A stretch of DNA of 64,000 nt from Hymenobacter crusticola (GTDB taxonomy: Bacteria; Bacteroidota; Bacteroidia; Cytophagales; Hymenobacteraceae), in contig NZ_MTSE01000005.1 of the NCBI RefSeq assembly GCF_002154225.1, forward strand, positions 1 to 64,000, read 5' to 3'. A model generated the notes under the pieces. It saw only the letters and a list, made by a program, of their open reading frames with translations. It was not told where the DNA came from and did not search any database. A program made the position numbers and the translations under genes. Positions 43,023 to 51,072 of this stretch are shown here, piece after piece (position 1 is the stretch's first letter; each line of letters starts with the position of its first letter).

Positions 43023-43583
43023 ATGAACGAACCTGAGCAGCCGGCCAGCACTGGCGCCGGCCCCCTATTTGAGCGCCGCTATAGCATTGATATTGCCCAT
43101 CCTCGCCAATCAGCCAAGCAGCTTATGGAAGCCATTCGGTGTAACATCGCCGAATTTTCGCCCGATTTGCTAGCTGAATTTGAGAAAGTAAAAGGCGAAG
43201 CTCATCGCCTGGAAGTAGGCGACGAGTTTAAAATCAAGATCCTAGGTCCGTGGAATGGGGGCGTGCGCGTAACGGAGGCCGGCGAAACCTTCTTCGAGTT
43301 TGTCACCCTTGAGGGACACCCAGAAGCGGGCCGTATCCGGTTTTCGACGGGCGCCCACCCCGATAAGCCCGGCGTGCTACACTTCGAGATTCACTCGTGG
43401 GCGAGTTCCCGCGACGGGCTGGTGGCTTTTCTCTACGATACCGTGGGTGCCGGTCAGCGCGTGCAGGAACAAACGTGGCGCTTGTTCTGCGAGCGAGTGG
43501 CCGCCGTGAGTGGCGGACAAGCCCTAGGTCCGGTTACCATTGAAACGCAGAAGCATGAGCCCGACGACAACCACCGTTCCTAG
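43023..43583 (+). CDS. DUF1990-like protein (first of pair)
   Basis: A 186-residue soluble protein that resembles the DUF1990 fold. It has a central beta-rich half (FKIKILGPWNGGVRVTEAGE, FFEFVTLEGHPEAGRIRFST) and a C-terminal helix (QRVQEQTWRLFCERVAAVSG). The family is uncharacterised but shares a START/SRPBCC-like look. It overlaps the next gene by 29 bases and is clearly related to it (both contain a YSTLEGHFERGRI/FVTLEGHPEAGRI block), so the pair arose by duplication and is translated coupled. Confidence 0.7.
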   Translation: MNEPEQPASTGAGPLFERRYSIDIAHPRQSAKQLMEAIRCNIAEFSPDLLAEFEKVKGEAHRLEVGDEFKIKILGPWNGGVRVTEAGETFFEFVTLEGHPEAGRIRFSTGAHPDKPGVLHFEIHSWASSRDGLVAFLYDTVGAGQRVQEQTWRLFCERVAAVSGGQALGPVTIETQKHEPDDNHRS

Positions 43584-44226
43584 GCCGCCTGCCCTGTGGC
43601 AGCAGCAACAGGCTCGCTTGGCTACGTACGCCAAAGCCAACTACAATTTCGACCTCGACCGCATCAACGAATACAATGCGGCCAATGGCTGGCGCCTCGA
43701 TGACTACGAAACCACGCTGCCCGCCGAGGCCCCCGGGCCACCCGCGCCGCACGGCGCCTGGCAAGCGGCACAGCAAGTACTACGCAACTACACTTTTCCG
43801 CCCCCCGACCTCATCACGGGTATATTCACCCCCGATGCGCCCCTGGAAAACCGCACGATGATCTTGCGCGGGCGGTTCCTGCTCTTCACCTTTTGGTTTG
43901 GGGTACGCATTGGTAAAGTGACAGATGAGACCCGCGATACGCCCACCGGCCCCGAACAGGTGTGGGGCTATAGCTACAGCACCTTGGAGGGCCACTTTGA
44001 GCGTGGCCGTATCGAGTTTACCATTCACAAGCAGCTCACGAGTGGCCAAGTTACGTTTCGCATTCATGCCGTCTCGCAGGTCGGGCGCATCCGCAATCCG
44101 TTCTACTGGCTAGGCTTCAAGCTATTTGGGCGCATGCTGCAGCGCCGCTTCGCCCGCGAGTCGTTGCAACGCATGCAAGACCAAGTAGCCGCCGCGCTGA
44201 AAGAGGTAGCCACAGGTACAGCATAA
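43555..44226 (+). CDS. DUF1990 family protein (second of pair)
   Basis: A 223-residue protein with the fuller DUF1990 pattern: a helical N-terminus (QARLATYAKANYNFDLDR), NYTFPPPDLITGIFTPDAPL, then MILRGRFLLFTFWFGVRIGK, YSTLEGHFERGRIEFTIHKQ, and a C-terminal helix rich in Arg/Gln. The ATG at 43555 lies within the preceding gene and gives a 29-base overlap; an upstream TTG at 43540 is possible but less likely. Function unknown. Confidence 0.78.
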   Translation: MSPTTTTVPRPPALWQQQQARLATYAKANYNFDLDRINEYNAANGWRLDDYETTLPAEAPGPPAPHGAWQAAQQVLRNYTFPPPDLITGIFTPDAPLENRTMILRGRFLLFTFWFGVRIGKVTDETRDTPTGPEQVWGYSYSTLEGHFERGRIEFTIHKQLTSGQVTFRIHAVSQVGRIRNPFYWLGFKLFGRMLQRRFARESLQRMQDQVAAALKEVATGTA

Positions 44227-44242
44227 GCTTACGCTCTTGTCA

Positions 44243-45853
44243 TCATTGCCGCACAAAAACTTTGCACTGGTATTGACACTGCTGGAGCAGGGCCCGTTCT
44301 TTTGGGAGGAAGCCCTCAAAGCCGTACGCTGGAATAGTCAAAAAATGTGGCGCGGCAAAAACTTGATGGAAACCGGCTGGAATACGTACCTCGTTACAAC
44401 CTGGCCCGACAATCGGATAGAGAAAGCTGAAATTCAGCAGGATAGCTTCCCCCTGTGCACCCTCAGTATGAGCTAAGTTTTGCCGAGCTATATAATAGTC
44501 GTCATTATCAGATGCATTCATCTGATTGCGAAAAAGTGTGTTCTGCTGCACCAACCTGAGGGCTGGGCTAGCTAGAAGATCGAGTGGATATACTACTTCC
44601 CGGTATTGCAGGGCAAATCTGCCAAATGAATAGAGCGCTACGCCAATAAGGAAGGCAGCTACCAACGGCCGAACCCTCAACGCCATACTTTTCCAACTGC
44701 ATGCAGATGCCACTGCGAATAGCACTATGAACGGCAGAAAAAAATGTAGGACCCGGCCGTAAAACACGAGCTTGTGCCCCCAGAAGCCTAACGCAGCATA
44801 TGCCAGGAACGCAGCTAGCACAGCTAGGTACAGAGCATTGCTAGATGATAGCTCAACCTTTGGTACTCGCTTTCGCCTGCGCACCATTTTGTATAAACGG
44901 CTTGCTAACCCGTAACCTACTAGCATGAGCAGCAGCACTCCAAGCGCACCTTCAACCTCAAATAAGTACTTGAATAAGAAAGAGAAGCTTTCCTGAAAAT
45001 CGCCCTGGGTAATGGTGCTAGCTTGAACCGACAACAGCTCCTGACAAGCTTGCAGATACGAAACTCCGGTAAGTAGCGCCAACACTTCAAGAATAGCTAG
45101 CATACTTAGGGCCCCTATCCCGAAAAAACAAACGACAACTTTGAAGCTGGGAAACTTGTGATGGGTAGCGCTTAATGCGGAGATAGGCTCTTTCAGGAGT
45201 GGGCTTACCATCACTGCCAACAGAATTATTGGAGCGAAAAAATAGCCTGGATAAATAGCCACAGTGAAGGCGGCCCCTACTCCTAACGCCCAGGTTTGCT
45301 TTAGCGTTAGTATGCGGCCTTGCTGCTGCGCTCGCACTAGCCAAACCAGTAGCCCCAAGAAGCTGCACAGACCTAGCTCGTAAGGCAAGATATGACGGAT
45401 ATACACGTTGCTATTCACCAGACAAGCATACAGCAATGTGCTCAGCAGAGCCGCTACTTGCGTGGGCAGTAGCATGCGTGCCAAACGGTAGAATAGCAGC
45501 AGCGACAACACCGATACCCCGTATGTGAACAGCACCGGAATCAGCAATGACGTGGGATTGTGCGGGCCTGGCCCGCCCACGGTGTACCATATACCTTGCA
45601 TGGCGGCAGGAAGCAGGCGCAGCAGCGCGTCGCCAGGACGGCCTTGGGTTTGCACCAGATGTGCCCCTACAGCTCGCAGATCACCTTTCGAAAAGCTCTT
45701 TATGGCTTCTACCGACTGATAGTAGCGCTCTTCGTCGGGAAAGGCCATGGCCCCGTGCCCCACAAACGACAGCCGCACGCCTAACACCAACGCAATTAGG
45801 CCAACTAAGCCGAAGATCCAGCCTTTAGGAGGAAGAGGAGCAACTGTGTTCAA
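44243..45853 (-). CDS. Polytopic membrane protein, GT39/ArnT-like glycosyltransferase candidate
   Basis: A 536-residue protein with about 11-12 membrane helices. After the first helix comes an acidic DEERYYQ motif (AMAFPDEERYYQS) like the catalytic first loop of GT-C enzymes that use polyprenyl-phosphate sugars (PMT, ArnT, family 39). The rest (ALLSTLLYACLVNSNVYIRH, VAIYPGYFFAPIILLAVMV) matches such proteins in helix order. A glycosyltransferase role is inferred from topology and motif only. It is convergent with the DUF1990 pair, with 16 bases between them. Confidence 0.65.
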   Translation of the reverse strand: MNTVAPLPPKGWIFGLVGLIALVLGVRLSFVGHGAMAFPDEERYYQSVEAIKSFSKGDLRAVGAHLVQTQGRPGDALLRLLPAAMQGIWYTVGGPGPHNPTSLLIPVLFTYGVSVLSLLLFYRLARMLLPTQVAALLSTLLYACLVNSNVYIRHILPYELGLCSFLGLLVWLVRAQQQGRILTLKQTWALGVGAAFTVAIYPGYFFAPIILLAVMVSPLLKEPISALSATHHKFPSFKVVVCFFGIGALSMLAILEVLALLTGVSYLQACQELLSVQASTITQGDFQESFSFLFKYLFEVEGALGVLLLMLVGYGLASRLYKMVRRRKRVPKVELSSSNALYLAVLAAFLAYAALGFWGHKLVFYGRVLHFFLPFIVLFAVASACSWKSMALRVRPLVAAFLIGVALYSFGRFALQYREVVYPLDLLASPALRLVQQNTLFRNQMNASDNDDYYIARQNLAHTEGAQGEAILLNFSFLYPIVGPGCNEVRIPAGFHQVFAAPHFLTIPAYGFEGFLPKERALLQQCQYQCKVFVRQ

Positions 45854-46227
45854 GAACGGGAATCGCTAGGAGCCTAGGTGTAAAAATCAACTTTCTATGT
45901 TGTTTGGATTGCACCAACCTTAGTCAAAAAGGATATGAAGGGCAACAGGTTGCGAAACTACTCATTGGCCTACTAGCATGGACGGCACAGGGCCATTTGC
46001 TCGTTTGTTTGTCGTTTCATCTATAGCCGTTATCAACTAAAAGCTAAACATTACAATACCACGCTTCAGAGAAGAAGCCACAGCAGCCGAGCAAAAGCTG
46101 ACCTAGCTTTCAGAAGTGCCTAGGTGGTGCTCAGGTTGGTAGACAAGCTTCCGTGAATTGGGCTTAGCCAGGGTGCGTTTAAGACCCTATTAGCACACGG
46201 AAGGTGTAATGCGCCCGTTGCCTTTCA
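45854..46227. other. Gene-free divergent region, left part
   Basis: No gene, RNA or long repeat was recognised between the membrane protein gene and the promoter of the GH43 gene. Several CTAG hexamers are present. The functional part is the promoter/operator listed at 46228-46260. Confidence 0.4.
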
Positions 46228-46260
46228 TTTGTGCAAACGATTGCATAAATAGTACCTTTG
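46228..46260 (+). promoter_or_regulatory. Bacteroidota-type promoter of the Tat-exported GH43 gene
   Basis: A TTTG -33 box (46228-46231) and a full-consensus TACCTTTG -7 box (46253-46260) are 21 bases apart. The spacer is almost filled by a LacI-type operator, the arrangement expected for repression by promoter occlusion. The start codon is about 95 bases downstream. Confidence 0.75.
46232..46245. promoter_or_regulatory. LacI/GalR-type operator O4
   Basis: TGCAAACGATTGCA differs at one position from the palindrome TGCAATCGATTGCA found three times between galK and susC, 21 kb away. It sits between the -33 and -7 boxes of the GH43 promoter. Confidence 0.75.
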
Positions 46261-46354
46261 AGCACACAAGCTATTCGAGGTTTGCTTAGCCGGCTTACTT
46301 GCAACGATAAGAGCCAGCTACTGCCTTCCACCCTTTCAACTCGCTATTTTCTAG

Positions 46355-47461
46355 ATGCTTTCATCCGAATCCCCTTCTCCTCCTTCTCGTCGAACCTTTA
46401 TCAAGCAAGCCACGGCGGGGCTAGGTCTGCTCCCCTTTTTGCCACAATTAGAAACTTCAATGCTGCCCTCCGGCCGCGGTACGTATACCAATCCAGTATA
46501 CGCTAGTCAGTTCCCCGACCCTTTTGTGTTGCAACACCAAGGCGTTTACTACGCCTTCGGCACTACGGGCAATTCGCGGACGAAGGATGGGCGCATCTTC
46601 ACCTTGCTTTCCTCCAAAGACCTCGTGCATTGGCAGCCGCTTGGAGGTGCCCTCGCCCCACCGAAGGGTGCGGAAGGCGCAGAGTTCTGGGCACCGGAGG
46701 TAGTGCACCACAACGGCACTTTCTATATGTATTACTCCCGGGGTGGCGGGGCCATCGGGGCGAGCGTTGGCCACCGGCTGTACGTGGCAACGAGCACCAA
46801 ACCCGAAGGCCCCTACCAAGAAGTAGGTTTGCTTGACGTACCCGAAAGCAAATTCACCATTGACGCCCACCCGTTTCAGGATACTGATGGAAAATGGTAC
46901 CTGTTCTATGCCCGCGACTTTATCGACTCCGATAACGGCTACTATCCGGGTACTGGCCTAGCCGTGGACCGGCTCGTGAACATGACCAAGCTCGCGGGAG
47001 AAAGCCGCACCGTGATGCGTGCCAAACACGCTTGGACGGTTTTTGAAACCAACCGTACCATGCCCCTCTACGGTAACAAGACCTTCGCGCAGTGGCATAC
47101 CTTGGAGGGCCCTTTCATGCGGAAGCACAACGGCAAATACTACTGTTTCTACAGCGGCGCCAACTTCCTTACCCCGCGCTACGGCGTAGACTATTGCGTG
47201 GCCGATTCGATCCTAGGTCCTTACTCCGACGCTGGAGCGGAGAATGGCGCCCGCGTGCTGCACGCGGTAGCAGGCCACGTGCGTGGCCCCGGTCACCATT
47301 CGCACGTGATGGGCCCCGACGGCAAAACTGAGTACCTCGTGTATCATGCCTGGGACAAGAACATGAAGGAGCGTCAGCTGTGTATCGACAAGCTAGCCTG
47401 GACGCCGCAAGGCCCCCGCTGCCAAGGCCCCACCTACACGCCGCAGCCCATGCCAAGCTAG
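46355..47461 (+). CDS. GH43 family glycoside hydrolase with Tat signal
   Basis: A 368-residue enzyme whose N-terminus carries a twin-arginine signal (SRRTFIKQATAGLGLLPFLP), so it is exported folded to the periplasm. This is unlike the Sec/lipoprotein GH43 enzymes of the susCD operon. Catalytic acids are placed in QFPDPFVLQ, KFTIDAHPF and LEGPFMRK. WAPEVVHHNGTFYMYYSRGG is a propeller blade. The expected substrate is alpha-L-arabinosyl oligosaccharides brought in by SusCD. Its promoter holds the same operator as susC and galK, which ties it to that regulon. Monocistronic. Confidence 0.9.
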   Translation: MLSSESPSPPSRRTFIKQATAGLGLLPFLPQLETSMLPSGRGTYTNPVYASQFPDPFVLQHQGVYYAFGTTGNSRTKDGRIFTLLSSKDLVHWQPLGGALAPPKGAEGAEFWAPEVVHHNGTFYMYYSRGGGAIGASVGHRLYVATSTKPEGPYQEVGLLDVPESKFTIDAHPFQDTDGKWYLFYARDFIDSDNGYYPGTGLAVDRLVNMTKLAGESRTVMRAKHAWTVFETNRTMPLYGNKTFAQWHTLEGPFMRKHNGKYYCFYSGANFLTPRYGVDYCVADSILGPYSDAGAENGARVLHAVAGHVRGPGHHSHVMGPDGKTEYLVYHAWDKNMKERQLCIDKLAWTPQGPRCQGPTYTPQPMPS

Positions 47462-47471
47462 GCGATAGCGC

Positions 47472-47560
47472 GAAGCTCCCGCTTCGCGTATCGTTGAGCG
47501 ACTGGCACCTAGGTTACTAGGCTAGCTTTATCGTCCAACGACACGCGAAGCGGGAGCTTC
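47472..47560. repeat. 25-bp inverted repeat, CGAAGCTCCCGCTTCG type
   Basis: Arms 47472-47496 and 47536-47560 are reverse complements at 24 of 25 positions, separated by 39 bases. Each arm contains its own GAAGC...GCTTC hairpin. It lies between convergent GH43 and prmA and may act as their terminator. Confidence 0.75.
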
Positions 47561-47581
47561 ATGCTATTACTTACTGGTTCC

Positions 47582-48412
47582 TTACTGCTTAAGGAAGCTG
47601 GCTGACACCCAGTTGTTCTTCGTGCGGTGCGACTGAAACACGAGGCCATGTTTCTGCGCTTCTGCCTCGATCTTGGCTAGGTCTTCCTGGTAGAAGCCGC
47701 TGAACAGAATGGGGTGGCCAGCGGGTAGCAAAGCTGCGTACGCGTGCATATCTTCCAGCAATACGTTGCGGTTGATGTTGGCCAGAATGATATCGAAAGG
47801 TGCTTCCCCGGCCAGCACTTCCACCCCGCCCAGGCGACATTCGATGTTGGTGCAGTTGTTTTCGGCGGCGTTGTCGGCGGCGTTTTCCACCGTCCAGGGC
47901 TCCACATCCACGGCCAGCACTTCGCGGGCACCGAGTTGGGCCGCCATAATAGCTAGGATGCCAGTGCCGCAGCCCATGTCGAGCACACGCTTGCCTTGAT
48001 GATCGATGGAGAGCTGATTTTCAATCATCAGCGCGGTGGTTTCGTGGTGACCGGTGCCAAACGACATGCGCGGCATTATCACGATATCGTACTCAATGGG
48101 CTCCGGCTTGGGATGAAACGGCGCCCGCACCGAAACCCGGTCGGCAATAATGAGGGGCTGAAAGTTCTTCTCCCACTCAGCGTTCCAGTTTTGGCGCGTA
48201 ATTACACGGTGGTCGTACTCGATTTCGCCGATGCCTTCGTAGCGCGCTATGATTTCGGCCACGTTATCTAGGTTGAAGTCGCCCTCGCCAATGTAGGCGC
48301 AGAAGCCTTCGTCGTTGTCTTCAAAGGTATCGTAGCCTACTTCGGCTAGCTCAGCTACCAGTATATCGGCCAGTTCGCGCGGCGCCTGCACCCGCAACTC
48401 TACAAAGTCCAT
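47582..48412 (-). CDS. prmA: Ribosomal protein L11 methyltransferase
   Basis: A 276-residue PrmA that trimethylates ribosomal protein L11. The N-terminal substrate-recognition domain (VELRVQAPRELADILVAELA) is linked to a Rossmann methyltransferase with MPRMSFGTGHHETTALMIE, the SAM motif VLDMGCGTGILAIMAAQLGA, AVDVEPWTVENA and the NPPF-like ILANINRNVL. Normal length. Its promoter -7 box overlaps the margin of an inverted repeat upstream. Confidence 0.95.
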   Translation of the reverse strand: MDFVELRVQAPRELADILVAELAEVGYDTFEDNDEGFCAYIGEGDFNLDNVAEIIARYEGIGEIEYDHRVITRQNWNAEWEKNFQPLIIADRVSVRAPFHPKPEPIEYDIVIMPRMSFGTGHHETTALMIENQLSIDHQGKRVLDMGCGTGILAIMAAQLGAREVLAVDVEPWTVENAADNAAENNCTNIECRLGGVEVLAGEAPFDIILANINRNVLLEDMHAYAALLPAGHPILFSGFYQEDLAKIEAEAQKHGLVFQSHRTKNNWVSASFLKQ

Positions 48413-48456
48413 GTTGAATTAGTTAGCAATAGAAAAAGCCGCCCATTTGGGAGCGG

Positions 48457-48464
48457 CAAAGGTA
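48457..48464 (-). promoter_or_regulatory. Candidate -7 element of prmA
   Basis: The minus strand reads TACCTTTG, a full match to the Bacteroidota -7 consensus, 45 bases upstream of the prmA start. A TTCG rather than TTTG is found about 16 bases further upstream, inside the inverted-repeat arm 48471-48515. Confidence 0.5.
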
Positions 48465-48470
48465 TACCGA

Positions 48471-48657
48471 ACCACGGATTCGAACAGATTTTTCGGATTC
48501 CACGGATTTTGTAGCTAGCTCCTTTTGATAAACACAAAGCCTGCTCTAGGTGAGCAGGCTTTGTGTTTATTTAGCTACTTATTCAAGCAAGCATTACTTC
48601 GAAAAGAGAATCGGCTACAAAATCCGTGGAATCCGAAAAATCCGCCGAATCCGTGGT
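48471..48657. repeat. Inverted repeat (ATCCGTGGAATCCG type) enclosing a terminator
   Basis: Arms 48471-48515 and 48614-48657 (44-45 bases) are reverse complements apart from a short mismatch block. The 98-base interior holds the terminator at 48528-48570. Repeats of the form CGGATTCCACGGATT are typical of Bacteroidota intergenic DNA. The right arm ends 7 bases from the DUF6150 gene. Confidence 0.8.
48528..48570. terminator. Perfect 19-bp terminator stem
   Basis: ATAAACACAAAGCCTGCTC (48528-48546) pairs exactly with its complement at 48552-48570, loop TAGGT. It ends the DUF6150 gene transcript (minus strand) before the prmA promoter. Confidence 0.85.
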
Positions 48658-48663
48658 CCAGGT

Positions 48664-49053
48664 TCACTGCCGCTGCAAGCCCGCGTAGGAGCGCACCTTC
48701 GTGTAGTGGATGGAGAAGTCGGCTTGGCCTCTGTCTTTTGTTACGAACAGCGCGTAGTCGGCAAAATCCCGGGTGGGCGTGAAGTACCAAACGCCGGCTT
48801 TATCGGCGAAGAGTTTGCTATCTTCCTTGTATACCAGCACGTCGGCGAAAGCCTGCTCAGGCTCCTCGTAGATTACTGCAAAGCAGTAGCTTTTGCGCCG
48901 CGGATCGGTTTCCAGATAAATAGAGCCGAAGATTTTGCTCGCATCAATCGTTCCGAAGGGCGCCGGGGCAGCTAGCTTCGGACTGATCGGAGCGGGAGCG
49001 GCGGGGGCAGTAGCCACGCCCAACAAGCTTGCAAGAATAAACGCGTAGAACAT
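48664..49053 (-). CDS. DUF6150 family secreted protein
   Basis: A 129-residue protein with a signal peptide (MFYAFILASLLGVATAPAAP) and a compact domain with the DUF6150 pattern: FGSIYLETDPRRKSYCFAVI, AFADVLVYKEDSKLFADKAG, WYFTPTRDFADYALFVT, ADFSIHYTKV. The family occurs in Bacteroidota and has no known function. The ATG at 49053 is chosen because it begins the signal peptide; 11 further residues upstream are unlikely. Confidence 0.75.
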   Translation of the reverse strand: MFYAFILASLLGVATAPAAPAPISPKLAAPAPFGTIDASKIFGSIYLETDPRRKSYCFAVIYEEPEQAFADVLVYKEDSKLFADKAGVWYFTPTRDFADYALFVTKDRGQADFSIHYTKVRSYAGLQRQ

Positions 49054-49137
49054 GAGCAGTAAGTAAGGGCTTCCGCTTGCGGACAATTTTTCGACCAGCT
49101 TTGGTTCAGTAACCGCAGAGGCGGCCTAGGTCCTAAG

Positions 49138-49227
49138 TATTTGTCCTGCCGAACGCCGTGAGGCCGTTGAGATATGCTCCTTGGGCAACCATACTCAGCG
49201 CCTCACAACGTTCAGAAAGACAAAGCA
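49138..49227. repeat. Imperfect inverted repeat between DUF6150 and tpiA
   Basis: TTTGTCCTGCCGAACG...GTGAGGC on the left pairs imperfectly with GCCTCAC...AACGTTCAGAAAGACAAA on the right. It lies just downstream of the minus-strand tpiA and probably terminates it. Coordinates are approximate. Confidence 0.55.
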
Positions 49228-49230
49228 CCT

Positions 49231-49995
49231 TTAAAACGACTTGATAATCTCGGTGAAGTCGCGCGACTTGAGCGAAGCGCCACCAATCAGGCCGCCATCA
49301 ACGTCGGGCTGAGCGAATAGCTCCTGAGCGTTCTTGGCGTTGGCGGAGCCACCGTACAGGATAGTCGTGTTTTCGGCCGTGGCCGCGTCATAGGTTTTGG
49401 CAATCTGCTCGCGGATGAAGGCGTGTACTTCCTGTGCCTGCTGGCTCGTAGCCGTTTTGCCCGTCCCGATGGCCCAGATAGGCTCGTAGGCAATCACCAC
49501 CTTGGCGAAATCTTCCTGCGAGAGGTGAAACACACCCTCTTGCAGTTGCTTGCTAATGAAGTTAAAAGTCTCGTCGGCTTCGCGGGTTTCTAGGCTTTCG
49601 CCCACACAGAAGATCGGCTTCAGGCCAATGGCCAGGGCAGCGTTCAGCTTCTGGCTGAGCAGCTGGTCGTCCTCGCGGAAATGCTCGCGGCGTTCGGAGT
49701 GACCAAGGATTACGTACTCCACGCCCACCGATTTCAGCATCTGCGCCGACACTTCTCCGGTGTAAGCACCGCTTTCTTTGTGGTGGTAGTTCTGCGCTCC
49801 TAGGTGAAAACGACCGCCTTCCGGCAGCAGCTTAGCCACCGACGTCAGGAACGGGAAGGGCGGGCAGATAACCACCTGCACGTTGGAGTCGGTAACCTCG
49901 TCGGCGACCATGTTAGTGATTTCAGAAACCAAAGCCTGGGCATCCTGGAGGGTGGTGTTCATTTTCCAGTTACCGGCAACGATGTGTTGGCGCAT
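49231..49995 (-). CDS. tpiA: Triosephosphate isomerase
   Basis: A 254-residue glycolytic enzyme that interconverts DHAP and glyceraldehyde-3-phosphate. Signatures are AGNWKMN (catalytic Lys), ILGHSERR (catalytic His), AYEPIWAIGTGKTA (catalytic Glu and loop 6), YGGSANAKN and DGGLIGGASL. The ATG at 49995 (MRQHIVAGNW) is chosen; an upstream start would add a non-conserved 16 residues. The TspO-like gene lies just upstream on the same strand (51-base gap to this start). Confidence 0.97.
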   Translation of the reverse strand: MRQHIVAGNWKMNTTLQDAQALVSEITNMVADEVTDSNVQVVICPPFPFLTSVAKLLPEGGRFHLGAQNYHHKESGAYTGEVSAQMLKSVGVEYVILGHSERREHFREDDQLLSQKLNAALAIGLKPIFCVGESLETREADETFNFISKQLQEGVFHLSQEDFAKVVIAYEPIWAIGTGKTATSQQAQEVHAFIREQIAKTYDAATAENTTILYGGSANAKNAQELFAQPDVDGGLIGGASLKSRDFTEIIKSF

Positions 49996-50046
49996 AGCGA
50001 AAGAAGTGTATTGGGCGAAATGTTGGCGTAAAAGTACGCACACGAA

Positions 50047-50853
50047 TCAGACTCCCGCCGTCATCCGTTTTTGTTGCCGCCAAGCTAGCACGCTACCACC
50101 CAATAAGGCCACCACCGCCCCAATCAGGGCGACGCCGGCCAGCTCGGGGTACATGCCGCGCCGTGCTACCCACACGGCTATCAGCGCCCACGTTATCACG
50201 CAGCTAAAGGCTACATCGCCAAACGCTTGGCTCACCCACAGGCTCAGCGCCGTGATGACGACCAGCAAACCTAGGGTGAGTACCACTGTCACGTTGGTGG
50301 GCGTTTCCCAACCAAGAGCACGCAGGCCAATGGTCACGTTTACGGGTGCGGCCACGGAAATCCAGCCTAAGTACAGGGCAAATGGCAAGCTCGCTAGCCT
50401 AGGTGCTACGCCAGCGGCTATGAGCTGCCGCGCCCGCCCATACACAAGAATAAGCGCGGCCAGAATGAGTACCATCAGGACGGCGCACCACGCAATGTGC
50501 TCATAGGCAAATATCACCACCCACGCGGCCGTTGCTAGGTTGGCGAGCGTTAGGGGCTTCGCTACAGCATCTGGCAACGGATTCGGGCGCTGAGTGGGTA
50601 GCAGCTGCCAAACCGCATAAACGGCCAACGCCAGGAAAATGATGCCCCAAATGCTGAATGCATAGCCCGCCGGCGTGAGCAACGACGGATACTTGCCCGA
50701 CACGTAGCCCATGCTTTGGCCATTAAAGGGCTGAAGGCGCGACCAATACGTAAGCGCAATGTTGCCGAAAATAGTCAGCGCCGCCACCCAGCGACGCTGG
50801 CGAAAGGTAGTTGTGGCAACCGCTGAAGGTTCTGTTGTAAACGTAGTATCCAT
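50047..50853 (-). CDS. TspO/MBR-related tryptophan-rich membrane protein
   Basis: A 268-residue protein with about seven to eight hydrophobic segments. The N-terminal YPSLLTPAGYAFSIWGIIFL and the W-rich helices (AAWVVIFAYEHIAWCAV, LPFALYLGWISVAAPVN) match the tryptophan-rich sensory protein group related to TspO. TspO binds porphyrins in other bacteria, but this longer subgroup is uncharacterised. It lies upstream of tpiA on the same strand. Confidence 0.75.
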   Translation of the reverse strand: MDTTFTTEPSAVATTTFRQRRWVAALTIFGNIALTYWSRLQPFNGQSMGYVSGKYPSLLTPAGYAFSIWGIIFLALAVYAVWQLLPTQRPNPLPDAVAKPLTLANLATAAWVVIFAYEHIAWCAVLMVLILAALILVYGRARQLIAAGVAPRLASLPFALYLGWISVAAPVNVTIGLRALGWETPTNVTVVLTLGLLVVITALSLWVSQAFGDVAFSCVITWALIAVWVARRGMYPELAGVALIGAVVALLGGSVLAWRQQKRMTAGV

Positions 50854-51072
50854 GGGTTCTTACAACGAATGTGCTTTGTCGGGAGAGCAACCTAGGTCGT
50901 CACGCAACAGCCAAAGACAATTGGTTTTTGTCCGTTTGAACCGTCAGGGAGAGCTGCTCAGCGCATCGTTACCGTCAAAGTAATTCTTTTATCAAAAGTC
51001 ACTCACAGTAGCGATGCGTCGACCGGCTCCGTACGATTGTTTTTCAACTTACTGTCTGCGCAACCTAGGTTA

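Noticed and set aside
48528..48570. Riboswitch or structured RNA upstream of prmA
   Set aside because: The structure is a simple perfect hairpin that fits a terminator of the minus-strand gene upstream; no conserved riboswitch core was recognised.
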